From Paraburkholderia ultramafica (lineage in GTDB: Bacteria > Pseudomonadota > Gammaproteobacteria > Burkholderiales > Burkholderiaceae), in contig NZ_CADIKK010000036.1 in NCBI RefSeq assembly GCF_902859915.1, forward strand, positions 1 through 64,000: 64,000 bases of DNA. The letters run 5' to 3'. Shown one piece after another: positions 44,247-53,060 of the stretch. Every line of letters begins with the position of its first letter. The stretch's first letter is position 1. The notes beneath the pieces were generated by a model. The model searched no databases. It worked only from the letters and a program-made list of their open reading frames with translations, and had not been told where the DNA came from. The position numbers and the translations under genes were made by a program.

Positions 44247-46490
44247 TCAGGCGGTTTTCAATTGGCTGCCGACCGGCAATTGCCGCAGCCGCTTGCCGAT
44301 GGCCGCGTAAATCGCGTTGGTCAGCGCGGGCGCGAGCGCCGCCGTGCCAGGTTCGCCGATGCCGCCTGGCGCCTCGCTGCTCTTCGCGATATGCACGTCG
44401 ATCGGCGGCGTCTGATCTATACGCAGCATCCGGTAGTCGGTGAAGTTGTTCTGCTCGACACGACCGTCCTTGATCGTGATCTCGCTATACAGCGCCGCCG
44501 TGATGCCGAAGATGATGCCGCCCTGCACCTGCGCTTCGATCGTGTTCGGATTGACCACCATCCCGCAATCGACCGCGCACACGACCCGCTTGACCGCGAC
44601 CTCGCCCTGATCGACCGCGACATCGACGACGATCGCGAAGAAGCTGCCGAACGCGTGCATCACCGACACGCCGCGCCCTTGCCCCTTCGGCAACGCACTG
44701 CCCCAGCCCGCCGCCTGCGCGGCGGTGTTGAGCACATTCAGCGCGCGTGGTGTTTTGCCGAGCAGATCCTGACGGTATTTGACCGGATCGACTTTGGCTT
44801 CGATGGCGAGTTCGTCGATGAAGCTCTCCACCACGAAGGTGCCGCGCGTCGGTCCCACGCCGCGCCAGAATGCGGTGGGCACCGCGTGCGGTTCCTGGCG
44901 CACGTAGTCGACCAACTGGTTCGGCAAGTCGTACGGCAGGTCCGAGGCCACTTCGACCGCGTCCGGGTCGAGGCCGTTCTTGAACGCGGGCGGCGCGAAG
45001 CGCGCCAGGATCGACGACCCGACAATCCTGTGCTGCCACGCGATCGGCTTGCCGTTCGCGTCGAGTCCGGCGGAGATCTTGTCGTAGTAGTACGGGCGGT
45101 ACATGTCGTGCTGAATGTCTTCTTCGCGCGTCCATAGCACCTTCACCGGCGTCGACACCTGCTTGCCGACCTTGACCGCCTGCGTGACCATGTCGAACTC
45201 GAGCCGCCGGCCGAAGCCGCCGCCGAGCAGATGGTTATGCACGACAATCTTGTCGGCGGGCAAGCCCGTGACGGCCACCGCGGCGTCCACCACCCGCGTC
45301 GGCACTTGCGAGCCGAGCCAGATCTCACAGCCGTCGGCGCGCACGTGTACCGTGCAGTTGACCGGCTCCATCGTCGCGTGTGCGAGAAACGGCTGCTGAT
45401 ACACGGCGTCCACGCGCGACTTCGCATGGGAGAACGCATTGCCGACGTCGCCTTCTTTGCGCGCAACCGCGCCGTTGCGCTGCGAAGCATTGGTGAGATC
45501 GTCGACGATCTGCTTCATCGAAAGGTTCGCGCCCGCGCCTTCGTTCCACTTGATGTCGAGCGCCTGCACGCCGCGCTTCGCGGCCCACGTGTGGTCGCCG
45601 ATCACCGCGACCGCGTTGTCGAGCTTGACGACCTGGCGCACGCCGGGGATCTTCTTCGCGTTGCTATCGTCGACGCTGGCCAGCGTGCCGCCGAACACCG
45701 GGCAGTTCGCGATCGCCGCGTAGACCATGCCGGGCACGCGTACGTCCAGTCCGAACAGCGCGGTGCCATCCACTTTCTCCGGCGAATCGAGGCGCTTGAC
45801 CGCGGTGCCGATCAGCTTGAAATCTTTCGGGTCTTTCAGCGGCACGTTCTGTGGCGCGGGCAGTTTGGCCGCCGCTTCCGCGAGTTGACCATAGCCGATG
45901 CTGCGCTTGCTGGGCGCGTGGATCACCTGCCCGGCCTGCGCTCGGCAGCTCGCCGGATCGACCTGCCATTGCTGCGCGGCCGCGTTGATCAACATGATGC
46001 GAGCAGTGGCGCCGGCGCGGCGCATCGGCTCCCATGCAAAGCGGATCGACGTCGAACCGCCGGTGAGCTGGCCGCCGAGCAGCGGGTCCATGAAGAGTTT
46101 TTCGCTGGGCGGCGCGTGATCGAGCGTGACCGCGTCGAGCGGCACTTCGAGCTCTTCGGCGATCAGCATCGGAATCGACGTATAGACGCCCTGGCCCATC
46201 TCGACCTTCGGAATCACCAGCGTGACCTTGCCCGCGGTGTCGATCTGGATGAACGCGTTCGGCGCGAATACGCCGCTTTGCGGCGCTTCGACCGCGTCGC
46301 CGCCGATCGCCGACTTGCCGGCCTTCTGATCCTGGCTCGCGGCCGGCATGCTGAAGCCGAGCAGCAAGCCGCCGCCGGCCGCCGCGCCCACCGTCACGCC
46401 GAATTTCAGAAAAGCGCGGCGCGAGACACCGCCTGCGCTGCCTTTCGACGACGCTGCGCCGTTCTGTGCATCGAGCAATCCCCGGGACAT
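44247..46490 (-). CDS. Molybdopterin-binding subunit of a periplasmic aldehyde/isoquinoline-type oxidoreductase
   Basis: 747 residues of the xanthine-dehydrogenase superfamily. A Tat signal (SRRAFLKFGVTVGAAAGG, about 23-40) exports the folded enzyme. Mo-cofactor regions include NAFIQIDTAGKVTLVIPKVEMGQGVYTSIPMLIAEEL, LLGGGFGRRLEFD and the C-terminal GEPGTAALAPALTNAIYAA. This arrangement matches IorB/aldehyde-dehydrogenase large subunits rather than cytoplasmic XdhB. ATG 46490 is chosen for the Tat signal; the gene begins 1 bp after the 2Fe-2S gene. The substrate is not predictable from sequence. Confidence 0.92.
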   Translation of the reverse strand: MSRGLLDAQNGAASSKGSAGGVSRRAFLKFGVTVGAAAGGGLLLGFSMPAASQDQKAGKSAIGGDAVEAPQSGVFAPNAFIQIDTAGKVTLVIPKVEMGQGVYTSIPMLIAEELEVPLDAVTLDHAPPSEKLFMDPLLGGQLTGGSTSIRFAWEPMRRAGATARIMLINAAAQQWQVDPASCRAQAGQVIHAPSKRSIGYGQLAEAAAKLPAPQNVPLKDPKDFKLIGTAVKRLDSPEKVDGTALFGLDVRVPGMVYAAIANCPVFGGTLASVDDSNAKKIPGVRQVVKLDNAVAVIGDHTWAAKRGVQALDIKWNEGAGANLSMKQIVDDLTNASQRNGAVARKEGDVGNAFSHAKSRVDAVYQQPFLAHATMEPVNCTVHVRADGCEIWLGSQVPTRVVDAAVAVTGLPADKIVVHNHLLGGGFGRRLEFDMVTQAVKVGKQVSTPVKVLWTREEDIQHDMYRPYYYDKISAGLDANGKPIAWQHRIVGSSILARFAPPAFKNGLDPDAVEVASDLPYDLPNQLVDYVRQEPHAVPTAFWRGVGPTRGTFVVESFIDELAIEAKVDPVKYRQDLLGKTPRALNVLNTAAQAAGWGSALPKGQGRGVSVMHAFGSFFAIVVDVAVDQGEVAVKRVVCAVDCGMVVNPNTIEAQVQGGIIFGITAALYSEITIKDGRVEQNNFTDYRMLRIDQTPPIDVHIAKSSEAPGGIGEPGTAALAPALTNAIYAAIGKRLRQLPVGSQLKTA

Positions 46491-46491
46491 A

Positions 46492-46947
46492 TCAGGCTCC
46501 CTTCGCGGCTTGCTTGATCGCCGCGCGGATGCGGTTGTACGTCCCACAGCGGCAGATGTTGCCGGCCATCGCGGCGTCGATATCCGCATCGGTCGGATTG
46601 GGGTTGCTCGCGAGCAGCGAGGCCGCCGCCATCACCTGCCCCGACTGACAGTAGCCGCATTGCACGACGTCCAGTTGACGCCATGCCTGTTGCACCTTCT
46701 GCCCGGCCGGTGTGCCGCCGATCGCTTCGATCGTGATGACTTTCCGGTCGCCGACCGCCGCCGCCGGAAACACGCACGAGCGCACCGCGACGCCATCGAG
46801 ATGCACCGTGCATGCGCCGCACTGGGCAATGCCGCAACCGAACTTGGTGCCGGTCAGGCCGACGAGATCGCGCAACACCCACAACAGGGGCATGTCGGGT
46901 GGCGCGTCGACGGTATGGGTCTCACCGTTGATGTTGAAGGTTGTCAT
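46492..46947 (-). CDS. 2Fe-2S subunit of the molybdenum hydroxylase
   Basis: 151 residues. The N-terminal plant-ferredoxin cluster has [18 protein letters not shown]...C, and the C-terminal helical cluster domain has [13 protein letters not shown]...[11 protein letters not shown]. It has no signal peptide and is probably co-exported with the Tat-tagged large subunit. It is the first gene of the three-gene operon. A 6-bp inverted repeat (47018-47023 with 47034-47039) lies about 75 bases upstream and may be an operator. Confidence 0.95.
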   Translation of the reverse strand: MTTFNINGETHTVDAPPDMPLLWVLRDLVGLTGTKFGCGIAQCGACTVHLDGVAVRSCVFPAAAVGDRKVITIEAIGGTPAGQKVQQAWRQLDVVQCGYCQSGQVMAAASLLASNPNPTDADIDAAMAGNICRCGTYNRIRAAIKQAAKGA

Positions 46948-47317
46948 GAGCGGCTCCGGGTGGGGCTTATTGTCGATGAGGCTGTTTAGACAGAGACGTC
47001 GAACCAAAACGCAAAGACTTGCCGTGTTTGTTTGGCAAGCCAAACCAATCAGCGATGCGCCTGGCATGCAGTTGCAACGGCGGATGATGCGCGGCGCGCA
47101 CGCGCCGGAACAGACCGGCAAATTGTAGCCGTCGAAAAAGAAGTTCGCCTTGCAGGCGGGCGCGGCTGGCCGCTGCGAGGGACCTTTGCCGATGCCTCGC
47201 GCCGGGTTGAAACGGGATTCGAATCAATGCGTTACCATCGGCGCATTAGCGCGAGCCGGCGCGCTTCGCGCGAACACGCGATTCCGATCCGGCCAGACCA
47301 TCCGAAGGAGCAACACA
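46948..47317. other. Divergent promoter region of the molybdenum hydroxylase operon
   Basis: 370 bases. CTTGCC/GGCAAG inverted repeat at 47018-47023 and 47034-47039 with a 10-base T-rich spacer; nothing else stands out. No regulator gene is adjacent. Confidence 0.35.
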
Positions 47318-47716
47318 ATGGACGACCAGCAATGCACTCAATTCCTCTCGGACATTCGCAGGCCGCTACTGGCGCTGCACAAGGCCATTCTCGATCACGA
47401 ACGCGCAGTGTATGAAAGGCAATTCGGTCCGGTGACGCCCGCGGCCTTTCTGCAAGTGCTCATCAACGGTTCGGGGTTTCGCTGGCTCACGTCGCTTTCG
47501 ACGGTCATTGCAAGCGTCGACGAAATCCTCGACGACAAGGAAGCCGACGCCGCCGACCGGCTCGCCGCAGCCGAAGCGGTCACCGGTTTGTTCTCGCCCG
47601 ATCTGCCGGAGAATATGTTTTTGCCGCGCTACCTGCCGTTGTTGCAGGCCGATCCGGCGATCCTGCATCACCACGGCCAGGTGTCGCAACTGTTGCGCGG
47701 TACTCAGACGAAGTAG
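47318..47716 (+). CDS. Hypothetical protein
   Basis: 132 residues, acidic and predicted mainly alpha-helical, without signal peptide. 'LALHKAILDHERAVYERQFGPVTPAAFLQVLINGSGFRWLTSLS' and 'SVDEILDDKEADAADRLAAAEAV' are distinctive but match no family I can name. A good GAAGGAG lies eight bases before ATG 47318. It is monocistronic, divergent from the molybdenum hydroxylase operon. Confidence 0.75.
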   Translation: MDDQQCTQFLSDIRRPLLALHKAILDHERAVYERQFGPVTPAAFLQVLINGSGFRWLTSLSTVIASVDEILDDKEADAADRLAAAEAVTGLFSPDLPENMFLPRYLPLLQADPAILHHHGQVSQLLRGTQTK

Positions 47717-48162
47717 GCTGGGTCGCGCTGGCTCGTTCGCTTGACCGGGATGCGGCAAGTGCCTTTGCAGTCGAGCGGCGAGCGCGGCGGCGCATCGCGC
47801 CGCCGGCTCCCGAATTTCCTCACCGTTGAAAAGTCGGCTTTCAATCGATGGAGCGCTGCCAGCATGAACGCGGCATGCGCTCGTAGCCGATGGATTACCT
47901 GGCTTCCCGACTCCAGCCAGCACAAATACCCGTTGTTTCAAGCCAATTTATGCTCGATTCGTAAGAGTGTGAGTTGCCGACGCGGCCGACTGGTCATGCA
48001 AGTGTTCCCGCCAGCGCCACGTTTCTGAATTTGCCTGGCGTTGCTGAATAAAACAAAGGTGAGCTTCTGCGGGAGCCATGCAGAGCCGTCTACGAAAAGC
48101 CGCGCAGCACGCTGCGCGTCCCCCTGCTAAGGTAAGCAGACTTTCTTGCGACGCTCATCGCT
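47717..48162. other. Intergenic DNA before the alpha/beta hydrolase
   Basis: About 445 bases with a GC hairpin near 47785-47810 and short frames on both strands that lack ribosome-binding sites or family resemblance. I see no gene. Confidence 0.4.
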
Positions 48163-48981
48163 ATGCAAACCTGGCCGCTCCCCGAAGGCTATACATTCCG
48201 CGATCAAACCGTGCGCTACAACGTGACCGGCAACGGTGCGCCGCTGGTGCTGATTCACGGCACGCCGTTCTCTTCGTATGTGTGGCATCGCATTGCTGCG
48301 CATCTCGCGCAGACACGCACGGTTCATTACTACGACCTGCTCGGCTACGGCCAATCAGAGCAGCGCGACGGGCAGGACGTTTCTCTCGGCATCCAGAATG
48401 TGTTGCTCGCGGAACTGCTCGCGCATTGGAAGCTGAAGAACCCGGACGTCATCGCGCATGATTTCGGCGGCGCGACGTCATTACGCGCGCATCTGCTCGA
48501 CGGTTGCGAGTACCGCAGTCTCACGCTGATCGATCCGGTCGCGGTTGCGCCGTGGGGTTCGCCGTTCGTGCGGCATGTGCGCGACCACGGCGAAGCATTC
48601 GCCGGGCTGCCGCCTTATATTCACGAAGCGGTGGTGAAGGCCTATGTGCGTGGCGCGATCGCCCGCGAGATTCCGGACGACGAACTCGCGCCTTACGTGA
48701 CGCCGTGGCTCGGCGCCACGGGACAAGCCGCGTTCTACCGGCAGATCGCGCAGATGGACCAGCGCTACACCGACGAGGTCGAAGCGCGTTATCCGCGCGT
48801 GCGCTGCCCGGTGCAGATTCTGTGGGGCGAACAGGACCAGTGGATCCCGCTCGAACGCGGCCGTCAACTGGCCGCCGCGATACCGGCAGCGCGCTTTCAG
48901 GCGGTGCCGGAAGCTGGCCACCTGATGCAGGAAGATGCGCCGGAAGCGATCGTCGCCGCGGCGCTGCGGTGGTTCGATTGA
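48163..48981 (+). CDS. Alpha/beta hydrolase with aspartate nucleophile (epoxide hydrolase / haloalkane dehalogenase-like)
   Basis: 272 residues. The oxyanion-hole motif LIHGTPFSSYVW is at about 30-41. The nucleophile elbow reads AHDFGG with Asp at residue 100 instead of Ser, as in epoxide hydrolases and haloalkane dehalogenases. The acid lies near WGEQDQW (about 226) and the catalytic His in EAGHLMQ (about 253). A halide-binding Trp after the nucleophile is absent (G follows D-F), so halide release is less likely than epoxide or ester-type chemistry. Start ATG 48163 follows weak upstream signals. Confidence 0.87.
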   Translation: MQTWPLPEGYTFRDQTVRYNVTGNGAPLVLIHGTPFSSYVWHRIAAHLAQTRTVHYYDLLGYGQSEQRDGQDVSLGIQNVLLAELLAHWKLKNPDVIAHDFGGATSLRAHLLDGCEYRSLTLIDPVAVAPWGSPFVRHVRDHGEAFAGLPPYIHEAVVKAYVRGAIAREIPDDELAPYVTPWLGATGQAAFYRQIAQMDQRYTDEVEARYPRVRCPVQILWGEQDQWIPLERGRQLAAAIPAARFQAVPEAGHLMQEDAPEAIVAAALRWFD

Positions 48982-49001
48982 CGGCGCGTGACCAGGCGTG
49001 A

Positions 49002-49985
49002 CTAGCCGCGCCCTTGCGGCAGATACCGCAGCGGATCGACCGGCTTGCCGTTGCGGCGCAACTCGAAGCCCACGGACACGCGCGAGTTGTTTTCGTCGCC
49101 CATCTCCGCGATCTGCTGCCCTTGCCGAACGATGTCGCCGATCTTGACCAGCAGCTTGCGGTTGTGCGAGTAGGCGGTCAGAAAGTCCTTGTTGTGCTGG
49201 ACGATGATCAGACTGCCGTAGCTGTTCAACCCTGTGCCGGCGTACATCACCTTGCCGTCGGCGGCGGCGCGCACCGGATCGCCGGGCTTGCCGCCGATTT
49301 CGATGCCGCGCGTTTCGCCCGGCTGGAATCCTTCGACCACGCGGCCGCCCGCGGGCCAGGCCAGCGCGACGCTGTTCGCGTGCCGCGCGGTTTGCTGCGC
49401 GACTTCACGTGCCTGTTCGGCGGTGGGCGCCGGCGATGCTGACTGCGCCGAAGCCGCCGCCGAACCCGCCGACGATGCCTGCTGCGCCGCGAGCGAAGCC
49501 GCCGGCGCGGAGCCCGCCGCGGTGGCCTTGGCGGCGGCCGCATTGGCCGCGTTTGCAGCCTTAACCGCGCGCACCGTTTCCGGCGACGCGACATGCAGCA
49601 CTTGCCCCAGTTTCAGCCGTGACGACGCCTTCAATCCGTTCCAGGCCTGTAGCTGTTTGACGCTGCAATGATGATGCTGCGCGATGCGCGCCAGCGTGTC
49701 GCCACGCTTGACGCGATACACGAGCGGCGGCGACTTGCTGAGCGGCGTGCCCTCGTCGGCGCCGATCGTGACCAGCGTACCCGCCGACGCGGTAGCCGGC
49801 GCTGCAGCGGCCGCCCCGTTCGTCGCCGGCACGCCGGACGCAGCTGCGGCGCCCGCTGCCGCGCTAGCCGCCGCACTAGCCGCCGCGTCGTTCTGCTGCC
49901 CCACATTCGCACAACCGCTGACCGCCAGCGCAACCCACACGCTGGTCAGACTGGCCATCATCGTTCTGTCGAAGCGCTTTCCCAT
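49002..49985 (-). CDS. NlpD-like lipoprotein with LysM and degenerate LytM (M23) domain
   Basis: 327 residues. The lipobox is VSGC (Cys 25), followed by a long Ala-rich linker. LysM lies at about 92-136 (YRVKRGDTLARIAQHHHCSVKQLQAWNG), followed by a second Ala-rich linker and a LytM domain at about 210-320. The zinc ligands of active M23 enzymes are replaced: TRGIEIG instead of HxGIDI, and SVGFELR instead of LHFEIR. E. coli NlpD is likewise non-catalytic and activates amidase AmiC at division. By analogy this protein is probably an amidase activator. Monocistronic. Confidence 0.88.
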   Translation of the reverse strand: MGKRFDRTMMASLTSVWVALAVSGCANVGQQNDAAASAAASAAAGAAAASGVPATNGAAAAAPATASAGTLVTIGADEGTPLSKSPPLVYRVKRGDTLARIAQHHHCSVKQLQAWNGLKASSRLKLGQVLHVASPETVRAVKAANAANAAAAKATAAGSAPAASLAAQQASSAGSAAASAQSASPAPTAEQAREVAQQTARHANSVALAWPAGGRVVEGFQPGETRGIEIGGKPGDPVRAAADGKVMYAGTGLNSYGSLIIVQHNKDFLTAYSHNRKLLVKIGDIVRQGQQIAEMGDENNSRVSVGFELRRNGKPVDPLRYLPQGRG

Positions 49986-50626
49986 CTTTGTTCGACTCCT
50001 GCTCTATTCATGGGCGGGCCGGATGCCGTCATGTCGGGTGCGATGCGCGCTGTCTTACGCCGCGCGGCGCTCTTCGCGACATGTCGAGGCCGCCTCGTGC
50101 GGCGCTCATCCTGTGCCCTGCCGATCAATCCAACCTCTGGCGCTTACCGGAGCCGGGCGTCCTGCAAACAGCCGCTCTCCAGCGCAAAGGGTCAGATTCG
50201 CCGATTAAAATTCCAGCGGAATTGTAAAGTGCGTTTTACGAAAAACGCCCGCCCCACACACTCTGATACAAACATTACGCACATAGCGCCGACACCGTTG
50301 CAAATGCAACGTGTAGTAGCGGCGCGTGCCTCGGGCATACGCGGCAGGGCCGCGACTCGAGCCGTCGCCGGCCGGTCGCACGTGGATACGCGCAGCCTGA
50401 TCACGTCTGATCCACACAGCTCGTCCGAGCGTCTGCATGCGCAAGCATCACAAACCGCGGCAAGCGCGACATAGGCGACGCCCTGCGCGATCGGACGATC
50501 ACGTCACCTTTAACGGCAGATCGCCACTGGAACTTGAATCGCCGCCTGTCGCAACGGCAAGTGGAGAGGGACAAACATGCCGGCAAGCGGACGGACTGGC
50601 GACCGTCCAGCTTCATCAAACGCGGC
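49986..50626. other. Intergenic region upstream of the NlpD-like gene
   Basis: 640 bases with A/T-richer DNA at 50210-50290. Several short frames overlap on both strands, none with a ribosome-binding site, signal peptide or family match. No gene is annotated. Confidence 0.4.
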
Positions 50627-51043
50627 CTAGCTGTAGTACTGCCCCTGGTACTTCACATAGCCCACCGGATGATGTGTGAAGTGCAGCACCGGCAGGACGG
50701 GATCCGTATTGTCCTCGGTCGGATAGGCGCTGGCTTCGGGGATGTATTCGCCCTGCACCTCGATCGGCTGCCCCGCCTGGAGTCCCGGGATTTCCTGCGC
50801 CAGTCCTTCGTTGTCGCCGAAACGCACGGCGACGAATACCTCGGTGCCCACCAGGTTCTGCGTACCGCCTTCGAACTTCAGCACCGTGTCGATCTTGATG
50901 ACGAAGTGCTGGTGATTGGCGCCGTGGTGATTTTCCGGGCTGTCGAACACCTTGCTGATCGTGCCTTGCACGCAGGCGAGCGGTGCGCCCAGCGAATGAA
51001 CATAACGATGATGCGGAAGGATTTGCGTTGCGCGATTGCTCAT
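50627..51043 (-). CDS. DUF3465-type small protein
   Basis: 138 residues. The segment QGTISKVF...HQHFVIKI...GEYIPE...VLHFTHHPVGYVKYQGQYYS matches the plan of DUF3465 proteins, which have an OB-like beta barrel with conserved His residues and a C-terminal GxxxxNGxxY. It has no signal peptide from ATG 51043. The function is unknown. A GGAG ribosome-binding site is present and the gene is monocistronic. Confidence 0.72.
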   Translation of the reverse strand: MSNRATQILPHHRYVHSLGAPLACVQGTISKVFDSPENHHGANHQHFVIKIDTVLKFEGGTQNLVGTEVFVAVRFGDNEGLAQEIPGLQAGQPIEVQGEYIPEASAYPTEDNTDPVLPVLHFTHHPVGYVKYQGQYYS

Positions 51044-51404
51044 GAAGTCTCCGTGAAAAGAAGCGGGCTTGTCTAAGGCAAACGTAAGGCAAGGCGCGGC
51101 GCCGGGCGGCGACAGCGCGATACCGTTTGAGCAAGCGATCGCGCACGAGTTCATTGCCTGGGGTCGGCAATGGACGCGCGGATTGAGCTTGCGCAGGCGC
51201 CACATTTCTCGGAGGCGTCCCAACGAGCATTAAGAAGAGTCCGATTTTCAGCGAAACCTAAAGAAAATATTCTTACCGGTCTCTTTGAAGTCTGGCGGCG
51301 GCGCTTCCTCAGCGCCGTCGGAGTATCGGAGGGAGCCCTTTCCCATCGGCGTATTCTTTTGCTTCGTCAGCTCGACAAAAGTGACGAAGGCAGTTGAGGT
51401 TTAA
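51044..51404. other. Divergent intergenic region
   Basis: About 360 bases between the DUF3465 gene and a small membrane-protein gene, including an A/T-rich stretch at 51242-51275. No element recognised. Confidence 0.35.
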
Positions 51405-51734
51405 GTGGATTCTCTTAATTCCGCGAGCAGGTTCATGGGCGGATTCTTATTCGGCGCCCTCGTCGCTGCGGTGATCATGGTGCTGTTGTGCAATGCCGGT
51501 GAATTCTCGCCGTTTATGGCGAGGCTGCATGCGTTGCAACAGATCATCGTGGCCGCGCTCGCTTCCCTTGTGATCGTCGATGCAAAGCCGTTGGCCGATA
51601 AGACCTTCTTGCGCGAACGCCGTTGCAGCTTCGTGCTCGACGAAGACCTGAGCGCCACCTTGCGCGGCAGAACGTCCGGCGTCCCGGCTGGCGTGCTAGT
51701 CGGCATTCTGATTCAGAACTACGTCATGAACTGA
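51405..51734 (+). CDS. Small membrane protein
   Basis: 109 residues from GTG 51405, or 99 from ATG 51435. Two to three hydrophobic segments: FLFGALVAAVIMVLLC (about 14-29), LQQIIVAALASLVIV (about 44-58) and VPAGVLVGILIQNYV at the C-terminus. A cytoplasmic loop carries basic and acidic residues. No family recognised. The ATG at 51435 starts right at the first helix; a GAGCAGG precedes it. Confidence 0.55.
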   Translation: MDSLNSASRFMGGFLFGALVAAVIMVLLCNAGEFSPFMARLHALQQIIVAALASLVIVDAKPLADKTFLRERRCSFVLDEDLSATLRGRTSGVPAGVLVGILIQNYVMN

Positions 51735-51875
51735 GCGGCAGGCCTGCGAGACAGCGAATCCGCCGCCCGATATTCATGACCCGCCAAACGCGCACCCTGG
51801 CGACAATCGCTCAATCAAGGCGTGCCTATCCTCACCGCCGGATTTTCCCAGCGAGCGGGCTAACCGCCTGTTCAA

Positions 51876-52877
51876 TCAATGCCCGCCGTGCTCGCTGTCC
51901 AGATGCGCCATCTGCACTTCGTTGTAGCGCGTGCCGGCCACCGCATCCGGCGGAATCGCCGCTTCGATCCGCGCAAGTTCGTCGGCGCTCAACTTCAGTT
52001 CGGCAGCGGCCAGCGCATCGGTCAACTGGGCGCGCCGGCGCGCGCCGACCAGCGGCACGATATCCTCGCCGCGCGACAGTGCCCACGCAATCGCCAGTTG
52101 CGCGGCATTGGTGCCGCGCGCATCGGCAATCGAGCGCAACGTGTCGACCAGCGCCAGATTGCGTTCGAGGTTCTCGCCCTGGAACCGCGGACTGACGCTG
52201 CGAAAATCTTTCTGCGCGCCCCGCTCTTTAGACCACGTGCCGCTCAGCAAGCCACGCGACAGCACGCCGTAAGCGGTAATGCCAATGCCGAGCTCGCGGC
52301 ACACAGGCAGGATCGCGGCTTCGATGTCACGCGACATCAACGAGTATTCGATCTGCAGATCGGCAATCGGCGCGACCGCCTGCGCACGGCGCAGGGTTTG
52401 CTCGCCCACTTCCGATAGACCGATCTGGCGCACATACCCGGCCTTCACCAGATCGGCGATGGCGCCGACAGTCTCCTCGATCGGCACCGCCGGGTCGAGC
52501 CGCGCGGGCCGGTAGATATCGATGTAGTCGGTGCCGAGCCGCCGCAGCGTATAAGCAAGGAAATTGCGCACCGCCACCGGTCGCGCGTCGAATCCGATCC
52601 AGCCGCCCGCCGGATCGCGCAACCCGCCGAATTTCACGCTGATCACCACGTTCTCGCGCTGACGCCCTTGCAGCGCATCGCGGATCAGCATTTCGTTGTG
52701 GCCCATGCCGTAGAAGTCGCCGGTGTCGAGCAGCGTGATGCCGGCGTCGAGCGCCGCGTGAATCGTGGCGATGCTTTCGTCGCGGTCGGCCGGGCCGTAC
52801 AGATCGGACATGCCCATGCAGCCGAGGCCGAGAGCGGAAACTCGCGGGCCCTGGCGGCCCAGTTGACGTGTATTCAT
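51876..52877 (-). CDS. Aldo/keto reductase lacking the catalytic histidine
   Basis: 333 residues, (beta/alpha)8 fold of the AKR superfamily. Start MNTRQLGRQGPRVSALGLGCMGMS; catalytic Asp and Tyr in LLDTGDFYG; Lys in VVISVKFG. The usual YxxHR(V/L)D motif reads IYRPARLD with Ala 125 at the His position. A C-terminal WSKERGAQKDFRSVSPRF and 'AWALSRGEDIVPLVGARR' fit AKR13-like enzymes and bind NADPH. ATG 52877 gives the normal start. The His substitution could lower ketone reduction and shift specificity. Confidence 0.9.
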   Translation of the reverse strand: MNTRQLGRQGPRVSALGLGCMGMSDLYGPADRDESIATIHAALDAGITLLDTGDFYGMGHNEMLIRDALQGRQRENVVISVKFGGLRDPAGGWIGFDARPVAVRNFLAYTLRRLGTDYIDIYRPARLDPAVPIEETVGAIADLVKAGYVRQIGLSEVGEQTLRRAQAVAPIADLQIEYSLMSRDIEAAILPVCRELGIGITAYGVLSRGLLSGTWSKERGAQKDFRSVSPRFQGENLERNLALVDTLRSIADARGTNAAQLAIAWALSRGEDIVPLVGARRRAQLTDALAAAELKLSADELARIEAAIPPDAVAGTRYNEVQMAHLDSEHGGH

Positions 52878-53060
52878 TGCGTGGATTCCCAAGGTCGTTG
52901 GAAAGCGTCGAGGAAGGCGCGGGACGGACCACGCCTGAACGACATTCTGCGCCTCGCGAGCGTGGGAAGATAGCCGCGCGGTTCGACCGGAACCGCGGCG
53001 GCATGCCGTAATGAAACGCCGCAATCAATCGCCGCAATGAAACGCCGCAGCGAAGCGCGC

